Assembly: GCA_002284615.2 (NCBI GenBank)
Contig: MU070219.1
Location: forward strand, 23,793-42,178
DNA length: 18,386 nt
Direction: 5' to 3'
Source: Dunaliella salina
Taxonomy: Eukaryota > Chlorophyta > Chlorophyceae > Chlamydomonadales > Dunaliellaceae
A program made the translations under genes and the position numbers. Below, piece after piece: positions 1-7,697 of this stretch. Under the pieces are notes generated by a model that did no database searches, had not been told where the DNA came from, and saw only the letters and a list, made by a program, of their open reading frames with translations. Position 1 is the stretch's first letter. Each line of letters starts with the position of its first letter.

Positions 1-16
1 TGTGTGTGTGTGTGTG
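1..16. repeat. TG dinucleotide microsatellite (edge-truncated)
   Basis: Eight consecutive TG units open the window, so the tract probably continues to the left. Ordinary simple repeat. Confidence 0.9.
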
Positions 17-539
17 CGCCTCAAGGTTTGCATACCTTAATGCGTCTGTCAGGGAGGCGAGATGAGAGGAGCTGATTTAGTTCAAGGCAAGCGAGTTCAT
101 GATATTAATTTAGAAAGATTGAAAGCCAGTCTTATTGCAAACCTTAATCAACCGCAGTCTCAATTCAAATTGAGTCGAGGTTGCCCAAGTAGGTCCCCCT
201 CGCCCCTGTTCTGTGCCTCTGGAAAGTACTGAGCGCGGCTGTGCCTTTCTTGCGCGGCGGGAGGGTGCGTAGCGCGCGCGTGGGAAATTCGGTTGGGAAG
301 GTCCCCCTCGGGTGGGTCCCCCCCGTTGTCCATGCTAAGCGCAAGCCAGGCAGGCCAAGCTGAGTGAGGATACAAGCTTGCTTCTGAAACCACCTTCAAG
401 TTGATTCTGTGTGCTAAGGCCCTTTTGGCATTGCGTAAATGTGCGTATTTGGAAATATGTACTTGTATCATGGGTGCGTAAATGGTGCATAAGTGCAAAA
501 CTATTTTATTTTCTAAGAGGGTGCGTATTGGTCACATCT
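17..539. other. Flank without a recognisable gene
   Basis: I see no supported gene here. A 112-codon open frame on the minus strand (160-498) has low-complexity composition, no motif and no splice context. The heptamer gtgcgta occurs several times between about 265 and 530, and a run of C- and G-rich sequence lies at 190-330. Similarity to the retroelement begins at about 540, the 5'-truncation point of the old family-1 copy. Confidence 0.6.
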
Positions 540-1352
540 CTCTACGGTACACAAGGCAAACGTGTTGGTATGATATCCCAAAACCGCTTCCAAATCTTCT
601 ACAGGGCTTTTATGGGGCCAAGCTTGCTGGCATGCACGAGAAAAGAACACCAGCTCCAGGCAGCTTTGCCACTGAGGTGCAAGGACTTCTCTCCTGCAAA
701 TCCATGCTTGAAAGAAAGTACTCTAACAGGAAGATCAAACACTTTTTCACGAGCCCTCCCGACTTACATTCATACTGCCCTTCAAAAATGGGCTTTGGTA
801 ACCTAAGAAAAAATGGCCTCCCCACTGGGCCACGACCCGCAATACCATAACTTTCGGAGACACTCTTTTTGGTGTCATGCATAATGCCTTCTCATCCAAT
901 CCTCCGGTCTCTCAGTATGCCATCCCATTTATGATGAAGCTTTGCGACATGCCATTTACACTGCCATTCTTAACACAGAGGCCACTGCTACATTCATGTT
1001 TCATCCGGCTTGGGGTTAGAGCATGATAACAAACCCCTACTCCTAACTTGTCACTGCCTACCCACACCTCTGTTACGAACTTGAAACCACACCTTGTAAA
1101 TAACATAGTTACAGTGGACCCCCAATCCTGTCCTCACCCAGAGGTACCTCTACCTAAGCATACCTGGGACCTTTGAATCTTTGCTGCTTGGAACACTGCA
1201 GCTTGAGTCCATCTCAACAACCATAACAAAAAATGGCTACAGGGCCTAGCAGGAGAATTTGAAGAAGCCGCAGAGTGCAAATCAAAGAATGTCATCAGCC
1301 AAACTGTTCTCAATCCCATGCATGCTCACATGCCAGGTTTCATTAAACTGGA
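540..1352 (+). pseudogene. Decayed PCIF1-like methyltransferase domain of the old family-1 copy
   Basis: Read across several frames, the translation follows the same domain in element B. In order: YGTQGKRVGMI with NRFQIFYRAF (about 545-612), the LQGLL-type helix and LERKYSNRKIKHFF (about 680-745), HTALQKWALVT then a stop and EKMASPLGHDPQY (about 768-843), SVCHPIYDEALRHA (about 908-955), ATATFMFHPAW (about 983-1015) and LRIFAAWNTA (about 1171-1203). Several frameshifts and stops make it non-coding. The catalytic NPPF position reads CHPI, as in element B. See the entry at 6040-6860 for the family assignment. Confidence 0.7.
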
Positions 1353-1562
1353 ACGCCTCCCATTTGACATTGGTGAAGCCGATACACGGTGCCTCGGCCC
1401 TAGCTATCCCTTTTTCCTTAATTGATGCGGGGAGTGTTTTCACTGCCTGCGTAGTATTCCGTTTCTTTTCTTTTCTTTTCTTTTCTTTTCTTTTCTTTTC
1501 TTTTCTTTTCTTTTCTTTTCTTTTCTTTTCTTTTCTTTTCTTTTCTTTTCTTTGCTTTGCTT
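1353..1562 (+). mobile_element. Nested 3'-end retroelement fragment (or SINE-like insert) with a (TTTTC)n tail
   Basis: Element B and the old copy share sequence up to 'aggtttcattaaactgg' (ending at about 1352) and again from 'gacaaacaacacg' (about 1563). The 210 bp between have no counterpart in B and are therefore an insertion. The insert ends with the motif ccttaattgatgc (from 1416), then about 35 nt, then a pure TTTTC array. This is the same order as the 3' end of element B (read on minus) and of the family-2 copy near 3510-3563. The body is only about 110 bp, so it is either a severely 5'-truncated LINE copy or a non-autonomous element borrowing that 3' end. No clear target-site duplication and no RNA polymerase III boxes were found. 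Confidence 0.7.
1462..1555 (+). repeat. (TTTTC)n pentanucleotide array
   Basis: TTTC at 1462-1465 is followed by 17 perfect TTTTC units (1466-1550) and degenerate TTTGC units. It forms the 3' tail of the insert at 1353-1562. The long lysine/arginine/glutamate open frame on the opposite strand is an artefact of this array. Confidence 0.95.
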
Positions 1563-2654
1563 TGACAAACAACACGTCTATAATTACCCCAAAACTCTAC
1601 CTATGAGTATCCAAGATACAGACTCGCAACTCAGCCAATCCAGTACTATCCTCACTCTCAAAGTTGCTGACTGGAGGACATGGGCATACACAGATGGCAG
1701 CTGCCTTGTCCAGAATGGCAGGCAAGGAATTGGGGCAGGCGTCTACTGCCCACTTACTGAGAACAAGAACTTTGTAGAACCAAGTGGTGCTGAGATTATT
1801 AATACCATAATTTGATCTGAATTGGCAGTAATTGCTGCTTTCATTACCAAACATGCAAATGTTGCATCAGACAGCCTTACCTCTCTCAAACAAATTACGT
1901 AAACAACTTCTGAACCCTGAGAAACACATGAGGCATATCCAAGGAGACGTTCTTAAAATGATATCATCTCTCATTAGCGACTCTCATACCAAAATTCAAC
2001 TTTACAAAGTGAAGGCTCATGCTGGCATCGCTGGAAATGAATGTGCAGATGCTATTGCAAAACATCAGGCAAATCAAGCCAACCACTGCATGGCAGACAT
2101 TGAGGTCCCCGGTGCAGGTCCTGGCGGGAATCCGTTTATACATGTTTTTTGGCTAGTCAAAGAAGAACGAAGAGTGCTTGCCGCAAGTACAACTGCAGGC
2201 CCCACGTGGTGAGGAACTAGGTGCACCTGCCCCCAAGCTCACCTATCTCCCCAATTTCCAAGATGCTCTTAAATTCCACATGCACACCAAACATAAACTT
2301 AGTTATGCCAATGCCAAAACAGGTCACTACTCGTTATCAGCACTCATTGCCGCATGGAGATTTGAAAATCCGGGATGCCTTTAGAAATTGCCCAATATTT
2401 CTATACCCATGAAGCGTACCATCCTGCAGTATTGCACCCTCTACAATCAAAAAATATGCACACCGTTTTAAAAGGTCTCAGTAGGCTACTGACCCGACGT
2501 GCCCTCTCCCTGGCTGCCATCAATTGGGCAGTGCACTCCACATGCTTTCAGGCTGCCAGAACCATATCATCTCCAACATGAAAACTGAAAGACATAACAA
2601 TGCAGGCAGAACGATTGCGGTGGCACGCAGCATCGGCCTTGTGGGAGCAGGCCT
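1563..2654 (+). pseudogene. Decayed RNase H and CCHC region of the old family-1 copy
   Basis: The first frame (1552-1815) carries WRTWAYTDGSC, the first RNase H aspartate motif, and GAGVYCPLTENKNFVEP. After a stop it continues as SELAVIAAFITKHANVASDSL, which contains the second and third acidic motifs. KAHAGIAGNECADAIAKHQ follows at about 2010-2070 (the His plus the fourth Asp), then KLTYLPNFQDALKFHMHTKHKL (about 2235-2300) and TERHN-type residues at about 2587-2600. Stops and shifts interrupt it throughout. Here the RHN motif runs directly into NAGR, showing that the 11 extra bases in element B at this point are a B-specific insertion. It is cut at 2654 by the family-2 insertion. Confidence 0.8.
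2643..2654 (+). repeat. Target-site duplication, left copy, of the family-2 insertion
   Basis: gggagcaggcct here corresponds to gggaagcaggcct at 3573-3585. The inner eight bases gcaggcct are identical. Family-1 sequence stops after the left copy and resumes after the right copy at the matching position in element B (its ggggcaggcct). Confidence 0.7.
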
Positions 2655-3217
2655 CTTCAACTTCCAGTAATGGAAGATGCCCATCATGTGATGATTTTCA
2701 CCACATTGACCCCATACTCCTCAGGTGTACAAACTCAACAATGAGCGGGATGCACACCAACAGACACAATGCAGCCCTAAATCTTTGTGTAAAAGCCCTC
2801 AGTAAAGGCCGGTATGACTCATCCCTAATTGGCATGGATGGCTCAAATAACAAGAGACTCCTGGATCAGGGCTTACAGGTCCCTGAAATATCGAGAGCTA
2901 TTCCAGACTAGGTTTTCCCTAATGGTACTTGCTTCAATGCCCAGCACCCAACCCGCCCTGATGCTATCTTTGTGCGCCCTCTTCCAGGCAGACAAACTCA
3001 CCTTGATCCTTCCAAGATCCCTCCTCAAGACAGAGACATACATCTTGCTGAACTAAAATTCTGTCCTGACACAAATCCTTTCATCACTCTTGCACGTTCA
3101 GTGACCCGTCATTCTCACAACATATCCAGACTTAAAACCTGCAGCTCCAGAAATCCGAACGGGAATAACAAAGTGACTTTACACATCATCCTCATTGGTG
3201 GCCAGCAGCATTTATAA
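2655..3217 (+). pseudogene. CCHC zinc knuckle and restriction-like endonuclease, family 2
   Basis: One frame runs from about 2600 to 3217, broken only by a TAG at 2909-2911. The codon follows IPD and is probably a former Trp. Motifs in order: a Cys knuckle CPSCDDFHHIDPILLRC (about 2678-2728), TNRHN (about 2757-2771) as in the RHN box after the CCHC knuckle of R2-type elements, RPD at 2954-2962, and ELK at 3050-3058. The last two form a PD-(D/E)xK nuclease signature separated by 29 residues. The C-terminal hydrophobic segment LHIILIGG matches the HPILLGVGG segment of family 1. RLE domains nick the target DNA to start reverse transcription. This copy has only the C-terminal part and is inactive. 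Confidence 0.8.
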
Positions 3218-3572
3218 TCACATCCCTAATAAACCTGAGCCTGACTAAGCAGAAAGCCAAATCACTAGCAGCCACGCTCTTTGCTATCAGGGAGCTCCTG
3301 GGAGGGGGTTTGCTGCACGCGCGGCGGTGGAGGATGGAAGGAGGAGAGTTTGGGCATCAAGAGGCATGGCGAGCAACAACCCTCCAGATCCCCACTAGAT
3401 CTGTTTCTGGCTCTCTCCTAGGCTAGCTGTGCCTAGTGAAGGTTCTGAGGGCCTTTTGGTGAGGCCACTGCTTCCTTGCCAGCCCGTTAGCTTGTTCGTC
3501 AGTGGACCTTCCCTTGATGCATGCAGCCTCTGGCTTGCGTAGGCTTCGCTTTTTCTTTTTTTTGGGGGGGGA
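3218..3572 (+). other. Family-2 3' UTR with T-rich tail
   Basis: Non-coding. It contains accctccagatcccc (about 3378), similar to the 3' UTR start of family 1, then the terminal motif ccttcccttgatgcatgcagc (3507-3527), a gcgtaggcttcgc stretch, and a tail of cttttt/cttttttt followed by an eight-G run (about 3551-3571). The motif-then-TTTTC order matches the insert at 1416-1555 and element B at 4122-4195. Confidence 0.6.
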
Positions 3573-3585
3573 GGGAAGCAGGCCT
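3573..3585 (+). repeat. Target-site duplication, right copy, of the family-2 insertion
   Basis: gggaagcaggcct, the partner of 2643-2654, with one extra A. Family-1 coding similarity resumes immediately after it. Confidence 0.7.
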
Positions 3586-4121
3586 AGCCTACACAGACAT
3601 CGGAAGCGATTTCAAACTTGCACAACACAATCTCCAACTCCCTACACATGCCTCAAACAGAAATATGCCCAAGTACTTCTTCCCACGTAACCTTCCAGGT
3701 AGATCTACCTTCTCTAGAGAAAGACCCAATTAAAGTCGACCAGATGCTTGTGATCAACCCTTACAATACCAAGCCTACTTTTAACAGTGTTTTCCCCATC
3801 CAAACGGCACATCACGCTTTGCGCATATCCACACAGAGGACCACACAAACCGCTTAAGGCAACACCATTTACTTCATGCATACGATCGCCAAGTGCACCT
3901 AATAGAAATTAAGTTCTGCAGGGATACATTGTTAGAGTAACAGTTGGACGCGGCTAACCAGCAGTATGCAGACCTTGAAATCTTACAAGCGCTAAGCTAA
4001 AACAATTCAGCCTTTTCTCCTGGGTGTTGGTGGAACTATCTTTACTGAGCAGACCCTAAAATAATCCCAACAACTAGGACTGGATCACTAAGCTTGCTCA
4101 ACAACTTCATGCCCATTCTGT
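3586..4121 (+). pseudogene. RLE nuclease region of the old family-1 copy
   Basis: The translation starts LAYTDIGSDFKLAQHNLQLP, nearly identical to element B. SRPDAC follows at about 3738-3755, after a stop (the PD of the nuclease). HLIEIKFCRDT comes at about 3898-3930 (the E-x-K) and QLDAANQQYADL at about 3942-3980. Stops and shifts are frequent. The segment ends mid-domain at 4121, where element B was inserted, and continues at 10191. Confidence 0.85.
4108..4121 (+). repeat. Target-site duplication, left copy, of element B
   Basis: catgcccattctgt, identical to 10177-10190 in direct orientation. The old family-1 copy breaks after this repeat and resumes after its partner. Joining the two sides reproduces element B's own sequence at the homologous point (catgcccattctattcaac). 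Confidence 0.9.
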
Positions 4122-4264
4122 AGAAAGAAGGAAACAAAGAAAGAAAAGAAAAGAAAAACTACGTAGGCAAAGAAACTCTCCCTACATCAATTAAGGAAGA
4201 GGAGACACATTGGCTCGAAAAGAGCCGTGTGCCCCCTCCACCACAAAGTATGAAAAAGAGAATT
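4122..4264 (-). other. 3' UTR and degenerate TTTTC tail of element B
   Basis: On the minus strand the stop of the RLE frame is followed by a UTR with a gtggtggaggggg stretch, a GGCTC(N)nGAGCC inverted pair, the terminal motif ccttaattgatg, and a pyrimidine tail of TTTTC-like units (4122-4158). The tail abuts the target-site duplication. The matching UTR of the old copy lies at about 10240-10411. Confidence 0.75.
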
Positions 4265-4972
4265 CTAATGTGGATCTGGAGGGTTACTAGAAGCTCCTGG
4301 CTCTAGAACCTGGCTGTGAGAAGTATTCTTGTTTTCAATAGCTCGGCGTGTGGTGACTAGTTTGTGGGCATGTTGAATAGAATGGGCATGAACTTGTTGA
4401 GCAAGCTTCGTGGCATGCTGATGATCCAATCCTAGTTGCTTGAATTGCTTGAGCGTATGTTCAGTGTAAATAGTTCCACCTACACCCAGGAGAATAGGGT
4501 GAATTGTAACAGATTTAGCGTTGATAAGATTACAAAGGTCTGCATGTTGCTGCTTTGCTGCGTTCAACTGATGCTCTGGCCTTGTGTCTTCACAGAGCTT
4601 GATTTCTATTAGGTGCACATGGCGTTCATTTGCATGGAGTTCATGGGGTTGCCTCATGCGGCTAGTTCTGGTGGTCCTCAGTGAGGAGCTGCGCAAAGCG
4701 TGATGGGAATGGGTAGGAGAAATACCGTTAGAAGTATGTTTGGCATTAAAAGGGGTGATCAGAACAGCATCTGGTCGACTGGAGTTGAGTCTTTTCCTCT
4801 CTGGAAGGTGACGAGGGAAGAGGTAAGCAGGTAAAGTTCTGTTTGAGGCATGTGTAGGGAGTTGGAGGTTGTGTTGGGCAAGCTTAAAATCGCTTCCTAT
4901 GTCTGTGTAGACCAGGCCTGCCCCTACAGGGCATTTGCTGAGGGCTTTTGTAATCATTCTGCCTGCAATCAT
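4265..4972 (-). pseudogene. Restriction-like endonuclease domain of element B (PD...ExK)
   Basis: A 235-codon open frame. Visible motifs: RPD at residues 66-68, then HLIEIKLCEDT with Glu123 and Lys125, then QLNAAKQQHADL (135-146), which could supply further active-site polar residues. HPILLGVGGTIY (158-169) and a basic helical tail follow. PD-x54-ExK, downstream of a CCHC knuckle and an RHN box, is the layout of the target-nicking endonuclease of R2-like LINEs. The frame is out of register with the upstream RNase H frame because of an 11-bp insertion at about 4975. The Met at 4972 is therefore not an authentic start. In the ancestor this was the C-terminus of one polyprotein. Confidence 0.85.
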
Positions 4973-5994
4973 TGCATGATGTTATGGCGTTCAGTTTTCA
5001 TGTTGGAAATGATATGGTTTTGGCAGCCTGAGAGCATGTGTAGTGCGCTATCCAAATGATGGCATCCTGGGAGGGGACAAGATGGATCTGTTGACCTTTT
5101 GAAGCGTACTGCATGTTTTTGGTTGTAGAGGGTGCCTATGCGGTACTGCAGGATGGTACGCTTCATGGGTACAGAAATGTTGGGCATATTTCTGAAGGCA
5201 TTGCTGATTTTTTTATCTACTCGCGGTATTAAGTTTTGATAGCAAGAGTAGCCTGTTTTGGCATTGGCATATCCAAGCTTGTGTTTGGAATGCATGTGGG
5301 ATTTGAGGGCATCTTGGAGATTGGGGAAGTAGGTGAGCTTTTGGGCGGGTGATGGACCCGCAGGTGTGCCTGCAGCATGCATTCTTTCTTCCTTGGCTAA
5401 CCAGAAAATGTTTGTGAATGGATTTCCACTAGGACCTGCACCTGGGATCTTGGTGTCTGCTACGCAGTTTTGGGCTGGCTTTGCCTGATGTTTTGCAATA
5501 GCATCTGCACATTCATTTCCAGCGATGCCAGCATGGGACTTCACCATGTAAATTCGAATGTTGGTATGGAAGTCTATAATGAGAGTTGAAATCATTTTGA
5601 GGACGTCTCGTTGGATATGCCTCAGGTCTTTCTTAGGGTAAAGAAGTTGTTTACGTATTTGTTGAAGATAGGTGAGGCTGTCTGATGCAATGTCTGCATG
5701 TTTGGTCATGATAGCAGCCGCAATTGCTGCCAATTCAGCTCTAGTGATGATTTTAGTAATCCCAGCACCGTTAGGTTCTACGAAGTTCTTGCTGTCAGTG
5801 GACGGGCAGTAGACGCCTGCTCCAGTTTCTTGCTTACCGTTATGGACAGGGCAGCTGCCATCTGTGTACGCCCATGTTCTCCAATCAGCGACTTTGAGAG
5901 TTAGAATAGCACTGGATTGGCTGGGCATTGTGTCTGTTTCTTGGACGATCATGTGTGAATTTTTAGGGTGTTTGGAGGCGTGTTGTTTGTCCAA
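4969..5994 (-). pseudogene. RNase H (type I) and CCHC knuckle of element B
   Basis: A 341-codon open frame. RNase H residues are Asp45 (AYTDGSC), Glu87 (TRAELAAI), Asp105 (ASDSL), His154 (KSHAG) and Asp164 (CADAIAK). All four catalytic acids and the assisting His are present, with spacing close to RNase HI. RNase H removes the RNA strand of RNA-DNA hybrids during cDNA synthesis. A conserved linker (KLTYFPNLQDAL, about 219-230) leads to the knuckle: Cys306, Cys311, His319, Cys324, then RHN at 336-338. A premature stop after residue 341 comes from the 11-bp insertion. The listed Met is only the first ATG after a stop (TAA at 5995-5997) that copy A does not share, so the true frame is open further upstream. 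Confidence 0.92.
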
Positions 5995-6039
5995 TTATTG
6001 AAACCTGGCATGTGAGCATGCATGGAACTTAGGACAGAG

Positions 6040-6860
6040 TGGCTGCTGACGTTTGTCAGCTTCCACTGTGTGGCTTCTTTCAAATTCCTTTCAGTCCTTG
6101 TAGCCAGTCTTTGTTATGTTGTTGAGATGAACTCGAGCTGCAGTGTTCCAAACAGCAAAGATACGAAGGTCCCAAGTATGCTGAGGAAGAGGTATCTCTT
6201 GGTTAGAGCAGGATTGAGGGGCACTGTAACCAAGTTTTTTGCGAGGTATGGTGCCGAGGTCGTAACAGAGGTGGGGGTAGGCAGTGACAAGTTTGGAGTA
6301 GGGGTTGGTTATCATGTCCTTATTCCAAGCCGGAAGGAACATGAATGTAGCAGTAGCTTCTGTGTTGAGAATGGCAGAGTAAATGGCATGTTGCAAAGCT
6401 TGGGTCATGATTCCCTCATCATAAATGGGATGGCAGACTGAGAATCCTGAGAATTTGGATGAGAAGGCATTATGCATAGCACCAAAAAGAGTGTCTTGGG
6501 AGTGCGCACTCCAATAATTCTGGTACTGTGGGTTGTGGTCTAGTGGGGAGGCCATTTTTTCTTGGGTTACCAAAGCCCATTTTTGGAGGGCAGTATGAAT
6601 GTGATTTGGAAGGGCTCATGAGAAAGAGTCTTTGATCTTCTTGCTAGAGTACTTTCTCTCAAGCATGGATTGCAAGAAAGAAGCCCTTGCAGCTCAGTAG
6701 CAGAGCTGCCAGGAGCTGGTGTTATTTTCTCGTGCATGCCAGCAAGCTTGGCCCCATAAAAAGCCATGTAGAGGATTTGGAAGCGGTTTGAGAATATCAT
6801 TCCAACACACTTGCCTTGCGAATTGTAAATGCAAGCCATGTGCGCCGTGTATATTTCTGG
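6040..6860 (-). pseudogene. PCIF1/CAPAM-like methyltransferase domain of element B
   Basis: Two overlapping frames (6839-6567 and 6573-6091) are one domain split by a frameshift. N-terminal part: ACIYNSQGKCVGMI...FQILYMAFYG, a helical segment. Core, in residues of the second frame: EKMASPLD (5-12), YWSAHSQDTLFG (20-31), GFSVCHPIYDE (43-53), FMFLPAW (77-83), IPRKKLGY (109-116), AVWNTAARVHLNN (140-152). This series matches, in order and approximate spacing, the PCIF1 family signature as I recall it (E-x-FASPLN, FG, GSFEVNPPF, FxPEW, HEYR, HNTAxxxLQN). PCIF1 enzymes N6-methylate the cap-adjacent adenosine of mRNA. The catalytic NPPF reads CHPI, so activity is doubtful. The assignment rests on motif recognition only; a profile search was not possible. 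Confidence 0.72.
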
Positions 6861-6869
6861 GAGAATGAG

Positions 6870-7690
6870 GGGGGATGGAGTAGGAGGGGAATGGCTGTGG
6901 GATCCTGTGTCAGATGATGCAAAATAAGGGGATTGCTCCGTGATCCGTGTACTTCACGAGGTCAACCTCACTCAGCCAATATTCGCATGAGCCTGCGGGT
7001 TTTATGTCCGCTTGTGGATTAGTGGGAGTTGTATCAAATGTGATTTTGTTGCGCAATTCTGTGTCCATTTTCTGCTGCCATACATTAGTTTCATTAAGTT
7101 TTTCAAAGCCCTGTCTTTCAAGATTTGAGAGGGTAGAATCTGCTGTGGGTGTTGAGAGGTTGGGCTCGCTCTGTTGTGCTTCGAACTTAAGCAAGCACTC
7201 TTTAAACTTGGGCCATGTTTCCTGTAGGTCTTCTGATTCCCAGGAGGGCTTCCAAGTGACCCTCCTGAGTTCTTGTTTAGTCTGTAGTCCTCTTTCAATT
7301 TTTTGGGCATCATTTAGGCTTGCACAGGCGGGACATGCCCATGTGTAAGCTGTTGCAATTACTTGTCTTTGCTTATCCGAGTAGCATCCAAGCCCCTTCA
7401 TGCATTCCCAATTGTACGTCCGGTGGCACGCGTCACAAACATACATATCAGGAAGTGGATGCTCCAAGGTTCCAGTTTCATAACTTTGGTAGTAATTGTA
7501 TATTTGGCAGCAGGCACACTCAATGTCAGTGCGAGCAGCAGGTGAGACATCTTCAGACACAAGGTTAGCTTGTTTGAAAAGTGGCAGGGCCCATTTTTCA
7601 TAGGTTCGTAATGGGTATGATATTGCACTTGCACCTCAAGTGGAGGTGGGCGGGGGAGCTCGATTGCTCTTTCTTGTTCTCCGCAAAAAT
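6870..7690 (-). pseudogene. PHD-type zinc finger and linker of element B
   Basis: In the 216-codon frame (7560-6910) the ligands are Cys15/Cys18, Cys42/Cys45, Asn50 where PHD fingers have His, Cys53, then Trp74-Ala-Cys76-x2-Cys79. Trp two residues before the last Cys pair is the classic PHD signature. Copy C has His at the position of Asn50, so the family had a full C4HC3 finger. PHD fingers commonly bind histone H3 tails, so a chromatin-targeting role is a reasonable inference. Upstream, the frame extends to about 7620 without Met (YPLRTYEKWALPLFKQANLV). Downstream lies a charged linker ending in NKITFDTTPTNPQADI, conserved in copy C. Frameshifts at about 7600 and 6920 separate it from its neighbours. 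Confidence 0.8.
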
Positions 7691-7697
7691 TCTCCAA

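Larger units (their letters stand above)
2655..3572 (+). mobile_element. Family-2 RLE non-LTR retrotransposon, 5'-truncated, inserted into family 1
   Basis: About 920 bp lie between near-identical short direct repeats: a C-terminal CCHC-RLE coding remnant, a 3' UTR, and a T-rich then G-rich tail. The protein resembles family 1 only distantly, although the functional motifs are in the same order, so I treat it as a separate family. Severe 5' truncation plus flanking duplications fit target-primed reverse transcription. Confidence 0.7.

Noticed and set aside
160..498. 112-codon minus-strand open frame near the left edge
   Set aside because: No domain, no splice or start context, composition typical of chance in GC-rich DNA.
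1282..1575. Long Lys/Arg/Glu-rich open frame on the minus strand
   Set aside because: It is the reverse complement of the (TTTTC)17 array; a five-base unit free of stops stays open in every frame.
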